A stretch of DNA of 64,000 nucleotides from positions 16,290,981-16,354,980 of the forward strand of contig OZ010798.1 in assembly GCA_963932465.1 (NCBI GenBank), given 5' to 3'. Numbering within the stretch: the first letter of the stretch is position 1; every line of letters begins with the position of its first letter. Positions 45,532 to 58,888 of the stretch are shown in pieces. This DNA is from Maratus speciosus (Eukaryota > Arthropoda > Arachnida > Araneae > Salticidae). The position numbers and the translations under genes were made by a program. Below the pieces are notes generated by a model. It was not told the origin of the DNA and ran no database searches. It saw nothing but the letters and a program-made list of their open reading frames with translations.

Positions 45532-45958
45532 AAATTCACTTAATGTTGATGGTTTTGCACATGAGGGCTAAACAGACCCAGAGCTGTAATTGTATACAAT
45601 TGTTTCACTAAAGTAACAAATAGAGCAGAAAAAGTTTTTAAAAAACTATATAGTTTTAAACATTTTAAATTTTGAGGAAGGAAAAAAAAAGAAATCAAAT
45701 TTTGGGAGCTGTGGAATCTAGATGAAATTTTAATGACATTTATATGATTGATTATTGAGTGGTACAATTAAAATGAAATAGAGCTGAAAAGTTTTGAAAA
45801 AAAATTAAGAAGTTTTAAAGATTTTAATCTTTGTATATTGTGGAGGTGTAGAGCAAAAGTGGGAATGCTAAATTTCAGAAGAGGAAATTTAGATATTTTT
45901 TAATAAGAAATTTCTTAACATGCAGAAGATTGATGAAGAATTAGGGGCAGTGCATATA
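45532..45958. other. No feature recognised
   Basis: A short AT-rich spacer. The 75-codon minus frame has no recognisable domain. Confidence 0.4.
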
Positions 45959-46734
45959 CAGTAGACTCCCTTAAATCCGTGACCCTAAAATCCCCGAACG
46001 CCTAAAATCCGCTTATTTTTTTCAGATGTAAACAATAAAATTTACAGTTAAGTTGCAGGAACAAAATTCAAGATAGCGCCGAAATCAGCGACTACCGCAA
46101 TGTTTTTTTTACTAAATTTTTTGTTAATCATCCTCTTTTGGCTATTACAGCTGATTTATTACTAAATAAATTTACATTGCTTTTGATTTTGATATAAATT
46201 AGCATATCTATATCAAAAATTCCAGGATTCGAAATGGAAAAATCCACGAACCGGAACGCTATTTTAAAATTATTGTTCGCGGATTTTTTTTTTTTTTTAA
46301 ATTATAGATAAATTTATTTCTAAACATACAAAACAGTATAAGAAAAGCATTCAAGACTCTAAATAACAATGAAAAAAGTTACTGAAGTTAAAAGTGCTAA
46401 GAACGAATAATGACGTATCGATCTTAGCATCGCTCTATTACCATGTGGCAGCATAGGACTTTTAGAATCGAATTGAATCGATTGCATCAGTAATAATTTA
46501 ATATTTTTCTAAATTTTTATCTTACATAATTATTTTAATAATTACTTACGTTTAAACTAATAAATTATGTTAATACTTTACTTATTTTAAGCATTCATTA
46601 TACTTTCCCTTGCTTAACTACCAACCAAATTAATGTTTCAAAAATGTAAACAAATCAATGACCAGAAATCCGCAAAATTCTAAAATCCGCACAACCTCTG
46701 GTCCCAAGCTGTGCGGATTTGAGGGAGACTACTG
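45959..46734. mobile_element. CAGTAGACTCCC-family MITE, copy D
   Basis: The most complete copy (776 bp): left end CAGTAGACTCCCTTAAATCC, right end the inverse of CAGTAGTCTCCCTCAAATCC, TA on both sides. It keeps the middle block with AATTCCAGGATTCGAAATGG and GTGCTAAGAACGAATAATGA. A short minus-strand frame (LPQIRTAWDQRLCGF) reads from its right terminus, here and in copy C, and is not a gene. Confidence 0.8.
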
Positions 46735-47555
46735 TATAACGTTATCAAATTTTTGGACCACCTCCCCCTCTTACGATAGTATTCCTTTAACCCCCCCCCC
46801 CCGGTAATGATATCGTTATCAATGTATAAAAATTCTTTAGATTTTTGGAATTTTTTTTCTGTTGCTTGAAGTTGTATACAAATATGGTTGCATTTATTTT
46901 TCGCATACTTTATTGATTCCAATGAAGAAAAGTCAATAAAATGTCACTTTATACAGTGTGTCCACGTATAACCTGACCGACCTTTATTTTCGCAACCGTT
47001 GGTCCTAGATGCATACTTCCAATTACAAAAATGCTTTAAATAAGGTAAAGAATTATTTTTAAAGCGATTTGGGTCAAGAAAAAGACTCATTAAAAAATTA
47101 CGAAATTAAAATTTTTATACGGTATCCCAGTCCTATAAGTGATATTTACTAAAAATTTACTGAGACACTAACAAGTAAGACAAAAAAAAGTCCCATGCAG
47201 CTAACATTAAAATTGACCGAGTTATGAAACTTTGAAATGCACGACTTATAACCACTTTTTTGCATATCAAAACAGACGATTTCGACCATGCTTTCAGGGG
47301 TCATGTATTAAATACTAAAACTTATTTCAAGGAAAGATTTTTTCTTTCTCGCTTTGAAAGAAATCGTACAAATATTACGATTAGCTTATACTAGTTAAGT
47401 TTCAGATTAGTTAAAAGAATTGTATTTTAACATATGTTTTATTTTGTAAAGATTTGAGGCTATGATTTCTTTTAACTAAAATTATGTTATTTTCATATGG
47501 TTTTATTTCATTTGCAATGATCGTCTTTCCAGTTTAAAATTTGTACTCGAACTTT
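46735..47555. other. No gene; left flank of the macrosatellite
   Basis: Contains a C-run at 46791-46802. A possible lone transposon terminus (ACAGTGTGTCCACGTATAAC near 46953) has no partner found. Sequence identity with the later satellite units begins only at 47556. Confidence 0.45.
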
Positions 47556-48765
47556 AACATACTTTCAAATGTCCGATCGAAGTTAAATTTTACATACTGA
47601 CTTAAATATGATGACAATGCAATATTATTATGATTTTCGACATTTACCATCTTATACATACTTATATTAGAGGATAACACAAAAAAATTCGGATAGATTA
47701 TCGTCAAGAAATTTAAAGAAATAGTTTTAGATTAGATATATTAACCTGCGATCATTGTGTTTTTTTAACTTTTATAATTACATTGTATGTATTTTTTAAC
47801 GCTGAATCAAAAAATTACCTTCATTTTTAACCATCATGTCAAGATTTTTCGAAAATCGTAAATTTCAAGGTTAAAAAATAGGGTCATTCCATGCGAAATC
47901 ACCCCAGCCATGTAACCCACCATCTCCGATTTGTCTAAAATTTTCAGAAAACACCATACTAATAAAGTTAGAAAAGCACGTGAAATTTTAAATTGATGTG
48001 ACTTACACATTTTTTTAACGTGACCTTGAATGTGAGTGTACAGCAAAAAAATGCGTCGCCTTGTAGTGGAAGTCATGGGTGTGCTTTGAGCTGCTGAATT
48101 TTATTTCTCGGCTGCTACTTAAAATAGAAAGCTGAAAATTTTGCCACTTATAGTTCTTACCATGTGGAATTCAGAAAAAAATACGGTTTTAATGCTGGAT
48201 CTTTTGTATATAATTAAAAAAATATTTATATTGACAGTTACTATATATTGTATGAAAATTTTCAAAAATCAATTCTATAAAAGTACATCTCCCAACCTGA
48301 ACCTAATATTTTTTTAAATGCTCCATATACCATGTTCCTTCAAATAAAGAAAAAAAAATCAGTGGTTGCTGTAATAATTTTTGAGAAAAAAAAAAAAAGA
48401 AAAGCTAAACTTCTTTAAAGCATTGCAATTGGAATAATGTTATAAAGTCAAAGAAAATATTATACTAAATTAGCTAAACAGCTTCATTAAAACACATTTC
48501 TTCAATTCTTGTTTGCATAGCTATCAAAATTGACTCTTATTGGTAAAAATACATAAATAAAAGTCTTGTTTACTCCAATTCTATATATTGTTGACTACAT
48601 ATTTGGAACAAATTGCTTCAATATTTTTAATTTTCAGCAAGTAAATATACCGAAAACAAACAGATTTTGATTTTACACATACCAAGTTTAAAATAATAAA
48701 TAATAATAAACAGTGGGTGCTTTAAAAAAAATATATATATATATCAGTAACTAAATTTATGTGTA

Positions 48766-49245
48766 TAGTAGGGCTGGCCGATATACCGTAATACCGTTAT
48801 ATATCGATATTTCTTTAACACCGCGGTGACGATATTGAGATTTCAATCCTTCCGATATATCATTTCAAACGGTATTTCATCCGGCTTCCGGAAATTACGG
48901 AGTTATGGAATTTCGGATTTACCGAATATCCGCGCGAAAGTTGGTTACTTTTACAAATACCGCGCCGATATCGAAACTTGCGTAATATTTGCGGTTTTTG
49001 CAGGTGTCGCGCACGTACCGGAATATAGGCGAAAAGTCTACTGTTCTGATGTACCGCTTTGTTCCATCGGAGTTCGTCGAGAATCGAAATTGAAAAAGTC
49101 GTTCAAATATCGGGCATTTCCGATACAATCTCTCGTGGACTCCACACCGGTAGTTGACTATTGTGAGTTGAAATAGAAGGCACCTGTACAGTTCAATGTG
49201 TACAATCAATTGCTGACGGAACTGATTGACAGATTTTCAAGAAGT
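48766..49245 (+). other. Satellite block with hAT-like terminus and 116-codon frame, unit 1
   Basis: TAGTAGGGCTGGCCGATATA at 48766 resembles a hAT terminus. From 48826 a 116-codon frame is open. It is CpG-rich compared with its surroundings. After its stop the frame continues in phase with VQFNVYNQLLTELIDRFS, similar to part of hAT transposases, then a GTAAGT donor (49244). The matching blocks are at 53481, 58409 and 63359. An antisense 96-codon frame overlaps. Whether any frame is translated is unknown; the near-identity of copies reflects recent array spread. Confidence 0.5.
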
Positions 49246-50645
49246 AAGTACAATTTATAGATATTTCTTGTATGTTGTTTTTTCATTTATTAATAACATT
49301 AGTAAATAATATATTATAACATATTATTTTAAATTATTTATTAATAACATTAATAATTTACATGTATGATAATTCTATTAAATCGTTTATTTTAAACAGA
49401 AATTTTACTTAAAGCGGAAGTTAATTTTTTTTTCTCTTTCCCATTGCTATTTCCATGCATTTTAGAGTTTATTAGATACTAGTATTTTTACGGGTTCTTC
49501 GCACGGTTTTTAAAAAAATAATTAGAATGATACAAAAAGAAACAAAAACCTAATATTTTTCTCAAATCACGAAGGAAGATACTTTTCATTTCGAAAAATC
49601 ACTAAAAATCTATGCATGGTTTCTGCATAGCAAAACATATTACTCATCCACAGCAGATTACAAATCTGATTGTATAAACGTTTGACTTCCGATTTCGCGG
49701 AGTTCGATAAACAAAAACAAACCACGGATAATTTCCTACTTTTTTTCTTTGCAGTTTTTCTATATTGGACATTTCTGGGAGGTTTTCTAATAACTTATTA
49801 TATTTTAATAAAAAATTGTTACACAGCCTAATTTGCTGAAAGTTTGAAAGAAATCGGTTAATTAACATAGGAGTTATGGATTTGAATTTTTTTTCTTTTT
49901 TTTTTTATGGTAAAGAAAATACAGTTTTGTTTTTCTTCTTTTTCTTTAATTTTTTTTTTCGTTTGTATGCTTGCAGCTCAATATGTTTTTTCCACACTTA
50001 AACAACCCACAATTGTTGACACTTTCACGGAGCCCCTTTTTTAAGTAAAAGAATAGAATTTGAATAGTTTATCTCTCTAAAAGAACGAGGATAGTTTTCA
50101 TTTTGAATCATCATGGCTTTTTAAGGGCTTCACTAATGCGAAAACATCCGCTCGTTAATGAAAATGCGAGAATGAGAATGCTCCTAAATATTTTTAATAC
50201 CTTGTTTGCATTTCTATATTTTTAAATTACTCTTTTGCATTGGACAGCCGAGATCAATTTCTACAAAAGCCGTTTTTTTTTTACTTTTTAAATTTTGTTT
50301 TCAATTTTTATTTTGCTGGGATACTTTCACTTTCGAAACCGGTTCCGAAAGTAAAACTATCCTAGTAAAAAAAATCTGTAAGCAAAATCGAAAAGGTAAA
50401 AAAAAACGAACTTTGTGGAACTTTATTTCAGCTAGACATTACTTAAAAAAAAAAAAGAAAGAAGAGAAAAAAAAAGAAAATTGTAATTAGCAAAACGACC
50501 GAAATTGGGACTTTGTACAGCATTAAAGAAATTTCGTGTTGGCTTAAAATTATTTCACTGTTCTAATGCATTCATTTCTTTCTATTCTGAATAATATTAC
50601 GATTATTTATTTATATCAACTTATTTTACAACTATAGATAAAAAA

Positions 50646-50890
50646 ATGTGACCTCGGAATCGTGAAGATTGCCCAAAATACCATCAACTAGTGTCAAAAA
50701 AGGATACAAGAAGCCCTGTATGGCAATTTTATGGCCTTCCTGCTGATGAAAATGCCAAAGTCATTAGTTGTGATTTCTCAATTTGCAAATTGTGCAAACA
50801 GTGTGTATCAGCTAAAGGAGGTACAACTAGTAACTTGAGAAGCCACATAAAAATCCACCATCCTGCACAATTCAGAAATTTAACGTCTAG
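50646..50890 (+). pseudogene. BED zinc-finger exon of hAT type, unit 1
   Basis: The frame reads PRNREDCPKYHQLVSKKDTR, then SPVWQFYGLPADENAKVIS, CDFSICKLCKQCVSAKGG and TTSNLRSHIKIHHPAQF. This is the BED zinc finger found near the start of hAT transposases (paired Cys, then H-x4-H-like His). A likely donor (CTAG|GTATTT) closes the exon at 50890. Here the start codon runs directly into TGA owing to small changes relative to units 2 and 3, so it lacks a valid start. Confidence 0.75.
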
Positions 50891-51254
50891 GTATTTTCTA
50901 GTTATTTTATTTCTGTCAGTCCAAATAACAATTCTCTAAATCCCATTTAAAATAAATTATTAAAAAAATAACATTTTCTAAAGTAATAAAACTTTATATT
51001 CAGCCCAAATAATTTGGCTCAAATAATTTCTTTTCTACGTTTCAGTTTTTAGCTCACAGGCTATCAAAGCCTGAGAGCTAATATACCCCGCAGGTTCTGT
51101 ATGTACGTAGGGGTGATTCTGTTCCGAATTTCCCGAAAATTGAAGGCATTCATTTCCGAAAATTTATAAAAATCGGTCATCAATCCGAAAATTCGGACAT
51201 AAAAAATATCGCGAATACCGACAATTGGTCTCCGAAAAAAAATAAATTTTGTCA

Positions 51255-51853
51255 ATCGTTTGCAGAAAAATCGCGAATTTCGTCAAAGGATCGGGGAAAA
51301 GCTCAAATTTCGTCAAAGAATCGTGAAAAAAGCGCAAATTTTGTCAAAAGATCGCGAAAACACCGCAAATTTCGTCAAAAGATCGCAAAAAACAGCGAGT
51401 TTCGTCAAAACATCGCGAAAAACCGTGAATTTCGTCAAAAAATCGCGAAAAAAACCACGAATTTCGTCAAAGATTGCGAAAATCTTCAAATTTCGTCAAA
51501 TGATCGCGAAAAACAACAAATTTCGTCAAAAAATTGCGAAAAAAAGCAAAAAATTTCGTCAAAAGATCGCGAAAAACTGCGAATTTTGTCAAAAAATCGC
51601 GAAAAACCGCGAGTTTCGTCAAAAAATCACGAAAAACAACAAATTTCGTGAAAAGATTACAAAAAAACGTAACTTTCGTCAGAAGATCGTGAAAAAACCG
51701 CGAATTTTGTCAACCGATCACGGAAAACTGCAAATGTCGTCAAGAAATCGCCGGGATAAACAAATTTCGTCAAAAGATTACGAAAACCCCGCAAATTCCG
51801 TCAAAAGACTGCGATAAAACAACAAATTTCGTCAAGGGATCGCGAAAAACGCA
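51255..51853 (+). repeat. ~30-bp minisatellite in unit 1, about 20 copies
   Basis: Consensus GCGAATTTCGTCAAAAGATC followed by GCGAAAAAC. By hand count there are about 20 GTCAA-type cores. Most units contain TCGCGA or a variant. Because the period is near 30 bases it keeps a long frame open (185 codons of FRQKIAKN-like repeats), which is not evidence for a gene. Confidence 0.9.
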
Positions 51854-51989
51854 TAGTTAGAGCAGAGACTGGATTTCCTCCTCCCCATTCCCCCCTCTTC
51901 TCTTACTTTTTAGAAAATTTGCTGTGAATTTCGGAATCTTTTTTTTTTACTCAGAATCACCTCTTTATGTACGTAACGCGATAACTCTT

Positions 51990-52273
51990 GATAAAAATAT
52001 CAGATTTTCTTCAAAATTTTTTTCTAGGTTTATTCTGATAAGGAGCTTCTGATTAGATTTGGAGGTTCATCGGTTAAGTATAAAGGGGGAATTAAGGGTT
52101 CCCCCCCCCCTTAATTTAGATAAGTGGGTTTTTCATGCAGAATTATCTGATTTGCTTCAAATTTGGTATACCGGTTTATTCTGATAAGACACTTTGCTGA
52201 TTAGATTTGGAGGTTCATTGGTTAAGTATAAAAGGGAAGGAACGGGGGGCCAACCCCCCCTCCTAATATAGAT
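51990..52273 (+). repeat. ~147-bp sub-repeat with G-/C-tract hairpins, unit 1
   Basis: Each sub-repeat contains GGTTTATTCTGATAAG, TTTGGAGGTTCATTGGTTAA and a hairpin of the type GGAACGGGGGGCCAACCCCC. Two copies are present here; the blocks at about 56760-57195 and 61720-62153 hold three each. Confidence 0.75.
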
Positions 52274-53480
52274 AACATACTTTCAAATGTCCGATCGAAG
52301 TTAAATTTTACATACTGACTTAAATCTGATGACAATGCAATATTATTATGATTTTCGACACTTACCATCTTATACATACTTATATTAGAGGATAACACAA
52401 AAAAATTCGGATAGATTATCGTCAAGAAATTTAAAGAAGTAGTTTTAGATTAGATATATTAACCTGCGATCATTGTGTTTTTTTAACTTTTATAATTACA
52501 TTGTATGTATTTTTTAACGCTGAATCAAAAAATTACCTTCATTTTTAACCATCATGTCAAGATTTTTCGAAAATCGTAAATTTCAAGGTTAAAAAAAAAG
52601 TCATTCCATGCGAAATCACCCCAGCCATGTAACCCACCATCTCCGATTTGTCTAAAATTTTCAGAAAACACCATACTAATAAAGTTAGAAAAGCACGTAA
52701 AATTTTAAATTGATATGACTTACACATTTTTTTTAACGTGACCTTGAATGTGAGTGTACAGCAAAAAAATGCGTCGCCTTGTAGTGGAAGTCATGGGTGT
52801 GGTTTGAGCTGCTGAATTTTATTGCTCGGCTGCTACTTAAAATAGAAAGCTGAAAATTTTGCCACTTATAGTTCTTACCATGTCGAATTCAGAAAAAAAT
52901 ACGGTTTTAATGCTGGATCTTTTGTATATAATTAAAAAAATATTTATTTTGACAGTTACTATATTTTGTATGAAAATTTTCAAAAATCAATTCTATAAAA
53001 GTACATCTCCCAACCTGAACCTAATATTTTTTTAAATGCTCCATATACCATGTTCCTTCAAATAAAGAAAAAAAATCAGTGGTTGCTGTAATAATTTTTG
53101 AAAAAAATAAAAAAGAAAAGCTAAAATTCTTTAAAGCATTGCAATTGGAATAATGTTATAAAGTCAAAGAAAATATTATACTAAATTAGCTAAACAGCTT
53201 CATTAAAACACATTTCTTCAATTCTTGTTTGCATAGCTATCAAAATTTACTCTTATTGGTAAAAATATATAAATAAAAGTCTTGTTTACTCCAATTCTAT
53301 ATTTTCTTGACCACATATTTGGAAAAAATTGCTTCAATATTTTAAATTTTCAGCAAGTAAATATACCGAAAACAAACAGATTTTGATTTTACACATACCA
53401 TCTTTAAAATAATAAATAATAATAATCAGTGGGTGCTTTAAAAATATATATATATATATCAGTAACTAAATTTATGAGTA

Positions 53481-53960
53481 TAGTAGGGCTGGGCGATATA
53501 CCGTAATACCGTTATATATCGATATTTCTTTAACACCGCGGTGACGATATTGAGATTTCAATCCTTCCGATATATCATTTCAAACGGTATTTCATCCGAC
53601 TTCCGGAAATTACGGAGTTACGGAATTTCGGATTTACCGAATATCCGCGCGAAAGTTGGTTACTTTTACAAATACCGCGCCGATATAGAAACTTGCTTAA
53701 TATTTGCGGTTTTTGCAGGTGTCGCGCTCGTACCGGAATATAGGCGAAAAGTCTACTGTTCTGATGTACCGCTTTGTTCCATCGGAGTTCGTCGAGAATC
53801 GAAATTCAAAAAGTCGTTCAAATATCGGGAATTTCCGATACAATCTCTCGTGGACTCCACACCGGTAGTTGACTATTGTGAGTTGAAATAGAAGGCACCT
53901 GTACAGTTTAATGTGTACAATCAATTGCTGACGGAACTGATTGACAGATTTTCAAGAAGT
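53481..53960 (+). other. Satellite block with hAT-like terminus and 116-codon frame, unit 2
   Basis: Same layout as the block at 48766. The terminus reads TAGTAGGGCTGGGCGATATA and the frame starts at 53541. A handful of residues differ from unit 1 (for example Asp for Gly in ISSGF, Leu for His in VAHVP). Confidence 0.5.
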
Positions 53961-55287
53961 AAGTACAATTTATAGATATTTCTTGTATGTTGTTTTTTCA
54001 TTTATTAATAACATTAGTAAATAATACATTATAACATATTATTTTAAATTATTTATTAATAACATTAATAATTTACATGTATGATAATTCTATTAAATTG
54101 TTTATTTTAAACAGAAATTTTACTTAAAGCGGAAGTTAATTTTTTTTCTCTTTCCCATTGCTATTTCCCTGCATTTTAGAGTTTATTAGATACTAGTATT
54201 TTTACGGGTTCTTCGCACGGTTTTTAAAAAAAATAATTAGAATGATACAAAAAGAAACAAAAACCTAATATCTTTCTCAAATTACGAAGGAAGATACTTT
54301 TCATTTCGAAAAATCACTAAAAATCTATGCATGGTTTCATTCTGCATAGCAAAACATATTACTCATCCACAGCATACTACAAATCTGATTGTATAAAAGT
54401 TTGACTTCCGATTTCGCGGAGTTCGATAAACAAAAACAAACCACGGATAATTTCCTACTTTTTTTCTTTGCGGTTTTTCTATATTGGACATTTCTGGGAG
54501 GTTTTCTAATAACTTATTATATTTTAATAAAAATTTGTTACACAGCCTAATTTGCTGAAAGTTTGAAAGAAATCGGTTAATTAACATAGGAGTTATGGAT
54601 TTGAATTTTTTTTCTTTTTTTTTAAATGGTAAAGAAAGAACAGTTTTGTTTTTCTTCTTTTTCTTTAAATTTTTTTTTTCGTTTGTATGCTTGCAGCTCA
54701 ATATGTTGTTCCCGCACTTAAACAACCCACACTTGTTGACACTTTCACGGAGCCCCTTTTTAAAGTAAAAGAATAGAATTTGAATAGTTTATCTCTCACT
54801 AAAAGAACGAGGATAGTTTTCATTTTGAATCATCATGGCTTTTTAAGGGCTTCACTAATGCGAAAACATCCGCTCGTTAATGTTAATCCTAAATATTTTT
54901 AATACCTTGTTTGCATTTCTATATTTTTAAATGACTCTTTTGCATTGGACAGCCGAGATCGATCTCTACAAAAGCCGTTTTTTTACTTTTTAAATTTTGT
55001 TTTCTAGTAAAAAAAATCTGTAAGCAAAATCGAAAAGGTAAAAAAAAACGATCTTTGTGGAACTTTATTTCAGCTAGACATTACTTAAAAAAAAAAAGAA
55101 AGAAAAGAAAAGAAAAGAAAATTGTAATTAGCAAAACGTCCGAATTTGGGACTTATTACAGCAATAAAAAAATTTCGTGTTGGCTTAAAATTATTTCACT
55201 GTTCTAATGCATTCATTTCTTTCTATTCTGAATAATATTACGATTATTTATTTATATCAACTTATTTTACAACTATAGATAAAAAAG

Positions 55288-55532
55288 ATGGGACCTCGGA
55301 ATCGTCAAGATAGCCCAAAATACCATCAACTAGTGTCAAAAAAGGATACAAGAAGACCTGTATGGCAATTTTATGGCCTTCCTGCTGATGAAAATGCCAA
55401 AGTCATTAGTTGTGACTTCTCAATTTGAAAATTGTGCAAACAGTGTGTATCAGCTAAAGGAGGTACAACTAGTAACTTGAGAAGCCACATAAAAATCCAC
55501 CATCCAGCACAATTCAGAAATTTAACGTCTAG
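55288..55532 (+). pseudogene. BED zinc-finger exon of hAT type, unit 2
   Basis: The start codon is intact (MGPRNRQDSPKYHQL), but the first zinc-binding Cys codon of FSICKLC is TGA at 55426-55428, truncating the frame at codon 47. The remainder is as in unit 1, including TTSNLRSHIKIHHPAQF and the donor at 55532. Confidence 0.75.
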
Positions 55533-55892
55533 GTATTTTCTAGTTATTTTATTTCTGTCAGTCCAAATACCAATTCTCTAAATCCCATTTAAAATAAATT
55601 ATTAAAAATATAACATTTTCTAAAGTAATAAAACTTTATATTCAGCCCAAATAATTTGGCTCAAATAATTTCTTTTCTACGTTTCAGTTTTTAGCTCACA
55701 GGCTATCAAAGCCTGAGAGCTAATATGCCACGCAGGTTTTGTATGTACGTAGGGGTGATTCTGTTCCGAATTTCCCGAAAATTGAAGGCATTCATTTCCG
55801 AAAATTTATAAAAATCGGTCATCAATCCGAAAATTCGGACATAAAAAATATCGCGAATACCGACAAGTGGTCGCCGAAAAAAAATAAATTTT

Positions 55893-56618
55893 GTCAATCG
55901 TTTGCAGAAAAATTGCGAATTTCGTCAAAGGATCGGGGGAAAAGCGCAAATTTCGTCAAAAGATCGCGGAAAAAACGCAAATTTTGTCAAAGAATCGTGA
56001 AAAAAGCGCAAATTTCGTCAAAAGATCTTGAAAAAAAAGCGCAAATTTTGTCAAAAGATCGCAAAAACACCGCAAATTTCGTCAAAAGATCGCGAAACAC
56101 CTCAAATTTCGTCAAAAGATCGCGAAAACACTGCTAATTTCGGTAAAACATCGCGAACAAACTGCGAAATTCGTCAAAACATCGTGAAAAAAACCGAATT
56201 TCGTGAAAACATCGCGAAAAACCGTGAATTTCGTCAAATGATCGCGAAAAACAACAAATTTCGTCAAAAAATTGCGAAAAAAAGCAAAAAATTTCGTCAA
56301 AAGATCGCGAAAAAACTGCGAATTTCGTCAAAAAATCGCGAAAAACCGCGAGTTTCGTCAAAAAATCGCGAAAAACAACAAATTTCGTGAAAAGATTACG
56401 AAAAAACCGTAACTTTCATCAGAAGATCGCGAAAAAACCGCGAATTTTGTCAAACGATCGCGGAAAACTACAAATGTCGTCAAGAAATCGCCGGGATAAA
56501 CAAATTTCGTAAAAGATTACGAAAACCCCGCAAATTCCGTCAAAAGACCGCGATAAAACAACAAATTTCGTAAAGGGATCGCGAAAAACGCGAATTTCGT
56601 TAAAAGATCGCAAAAAAC
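55893..56618 (+). repeat. ~30-bp minisatellite in unit 2, about 24 copies
   Basis: Same consensus as in unit 1, with about 24 GTCAA-type cores by hand count. Several extra copies lie in the first third of the block. Reading frames are broken more often here. Confidence 0.9.
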
Positions 56619-58408
56619 ACATTTTTAGAGCAGAGACTGCATTCCCCCCCCCCATTCCCCCCTCTGCTCTTACTTTTTAGAAAATTTGCTGTGAATTTCG
56701 GAATCTTTTTTTTTTTTTACTCAGAATCACCTCTTTATGTACGTAACGCGATAACTCTTGATAAAAATATCAGATTTTCTTGAAAAATTTTTTCTAGGTT
56801 TATTCTGATAAGGAGCTTCTGATTAGATTTGGAGGTTCACTGGTTAAGTATAAAGGGGGAATTAAGGGTTACCCCCCCCCCCCTTAATTTAGATAAGTGG
56901 GTATTTCATGCAGAATTATCCGATTTGCTTCAAATTTGGTATACCGGTTTATTGTGATAAGGCACTTCCCTGATTACATTTGGAGGTTCATTGGTTAAGC
57001 ATAAAAGGGGAAGAACGGGGGCCACTCCCCCTCCTTAATATAGATAAATGGGTTTTAATGCAGAATTATCCGATTGGCTTCAAATTTGGCATACCGGTTT
57101 ATTCTGATAAGACACTTTGCTGATTAGATTTGGATGTTCATTGGTTAAGTATAAAAGGGGAGGAACGGGGGGCCAACACCCCTCCTAATATAGATGACAT
57201 ACTTTCAAATGTTCGATCGAAGTTAAATTTTACATACTGACTTAAATCTGATGACAATGCAATATTATTATGATTTTCGACATTTACCATCTTATACATA
57301 CTTATATTAGAGGATAACACAAAAAAATTCGGATAGATTATCGTCAAGAAATTTAAAGAAATAGTTTTAGATTAGATATATTAACCTGCGATCATTGTGT
57401 TTTTTTAACTTTTATAATTACATTGTATGTATTTTTTAACGCTGAATCAAAAAATTACCTTCATTTTTAACCATCATGTCAAGATTTTTCGAAAATCGTA
57501 AATTTCAAGGTTAAAAAATAGGGTCATTCCATGCGAAATCACCCCAGCCATGTAACCCACCATCTCCGATTTGTCTAAAATTTTCAGAAAACACCATACT
57601 AATAAAGTTAGAAAAGCACGTGAAATTTTAAATTGATGTGACTTACACATTTTTTTTAACGTGACCTTGAATGTGAGTGTACAGCAAAAAAATGCGTCGC
57701 CCTGTAGTGGAAGTCATGGGTGTGCTTTGAGCTGCTGAATTTTATTGCTCGGCTGCTACTTAAAATAGAAAGCTGAAAATTTTGCCACTTATAGTTCTTA
57801 CCATGTGGAATTCAGAAAAAAATACGGTTTTAATGCTGGATCTTTTGTATATAATTAAAAAAATATTTATTTTGACAGTTACTATATTTTGTATGAAAAT
57901 TTTCAAAAATCAATTCTATAAAAGTACATCTCCCAACCTGAACCTAATATTTTTTTAAATGCTCCATATACCATGTTCTTTCAAATGAAGAAAAAAAATC
58001 AGTGGTTGCTGTAATAATTTTTGAGAAAAAAAAAAAAAGAAAAGCTAAACTTCTTTAAAGCATTGCAATTGGAATAATGTTATAAAGTCAAAGAAAATAT
58101 TATACTAAATTAGCTAAACAGCTTCATTAAAACACATTTCTTCAATTCTTGTTTGCATAGCTATCAAAATTTACTCTTATTGGTAAAAATACATAAATAA
58201 AAGTCTTGTTTACTCCAATTCTATATTTTCTTGACTACATATTTGGAAAAAATTGCTTCAATATTTTAAATTTTCAGCAAGTAAATATACCGAAAACAAA
58301 CAGATTTTGATTTTACACATACCATGTTTAAAATAATAAATAATAATAATCAGTGGGTGCTTTAAAAAAAAATATATATATATATATCAGTAACTAAATT
58401 TATGAGTA

Positions 58409-58888
58409 TAGTAGGGCTGGGCGATATACCGTAATACCGTTATATATCGATATTTCTTTAACACCGCGGTGACGATATTGAGATTTCAATCCTTCCGATA
58501 TATCATTTCAAACGGTATTTCATCCGACTTCCGGAAATTACGGAGTTACGGAATTTCGGATTTACCGAATATCCGCGCGAAAGTTGGTTACTTTTACAAA
58601 TACCGCGCCGATATCGAAACTTGCGTAATATTTGCGGTTTTTGCAGGTGTCGCGCTCGTACCGGAATATAGGCGAAAATTCTACTGTTCTGATGTACCGC
58701 TTTGTTCCATCGGAGTTCGTCGAGAATCGAAATTTAAAAAGTCGTTCAAATATCGGGAATTTCCGATACAATCTCTCGTGGACTCCACACCGGTAGTTGA
58801 CTATTGTGAGTTGAAATAGAAGGCACCTGTACAGTTCAATGTGTACAATCAATTGCTGACGGAACTGATTGACAGATTTTCAAGAAGT
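58409..58888 (+). other. Satellite block with hAT-like terminus and 116-codon frame, unit 3
   Basis: Same layout as at 48766, with the frame starting at 58469. Variants include Phe for Val in RRKVYC. Confidence 0.5.

Larger units (their letters stand above)
47556..52273 (+). repeat. Macrosatellite unit 1
   Basis: The first full unit is 4718 bp. It is the shortest because it has one fewer ~147-bp sub-repeat at its end (about 51990-52273) and about 20 minisatellite copies. Its BED exon start is damaged (ATGTGA where other units have GATGGGA). The flank to the left is unrelated to the satellite. Confidence 0.9.
52274..57195 (+). repeat. Macrosatellite unit 2
   Basis: 4922 bp. Relative to units 1 and 3 it lacks about 70 bp near 55004 (the part with CTTTCGAAACCGGTTCC) but has extra minisatellite and sub-repeat copies. 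Confidence 0.9.

Noticed and set aside
51260..51817. Open frame of 185 codons rich in Lys and Arg (also at 60990-61517)
   Set aside because: It is the translation of the ~30-bp minisatellite, whose period is close to a multiple of three. The frame shifts between units and has no domain.
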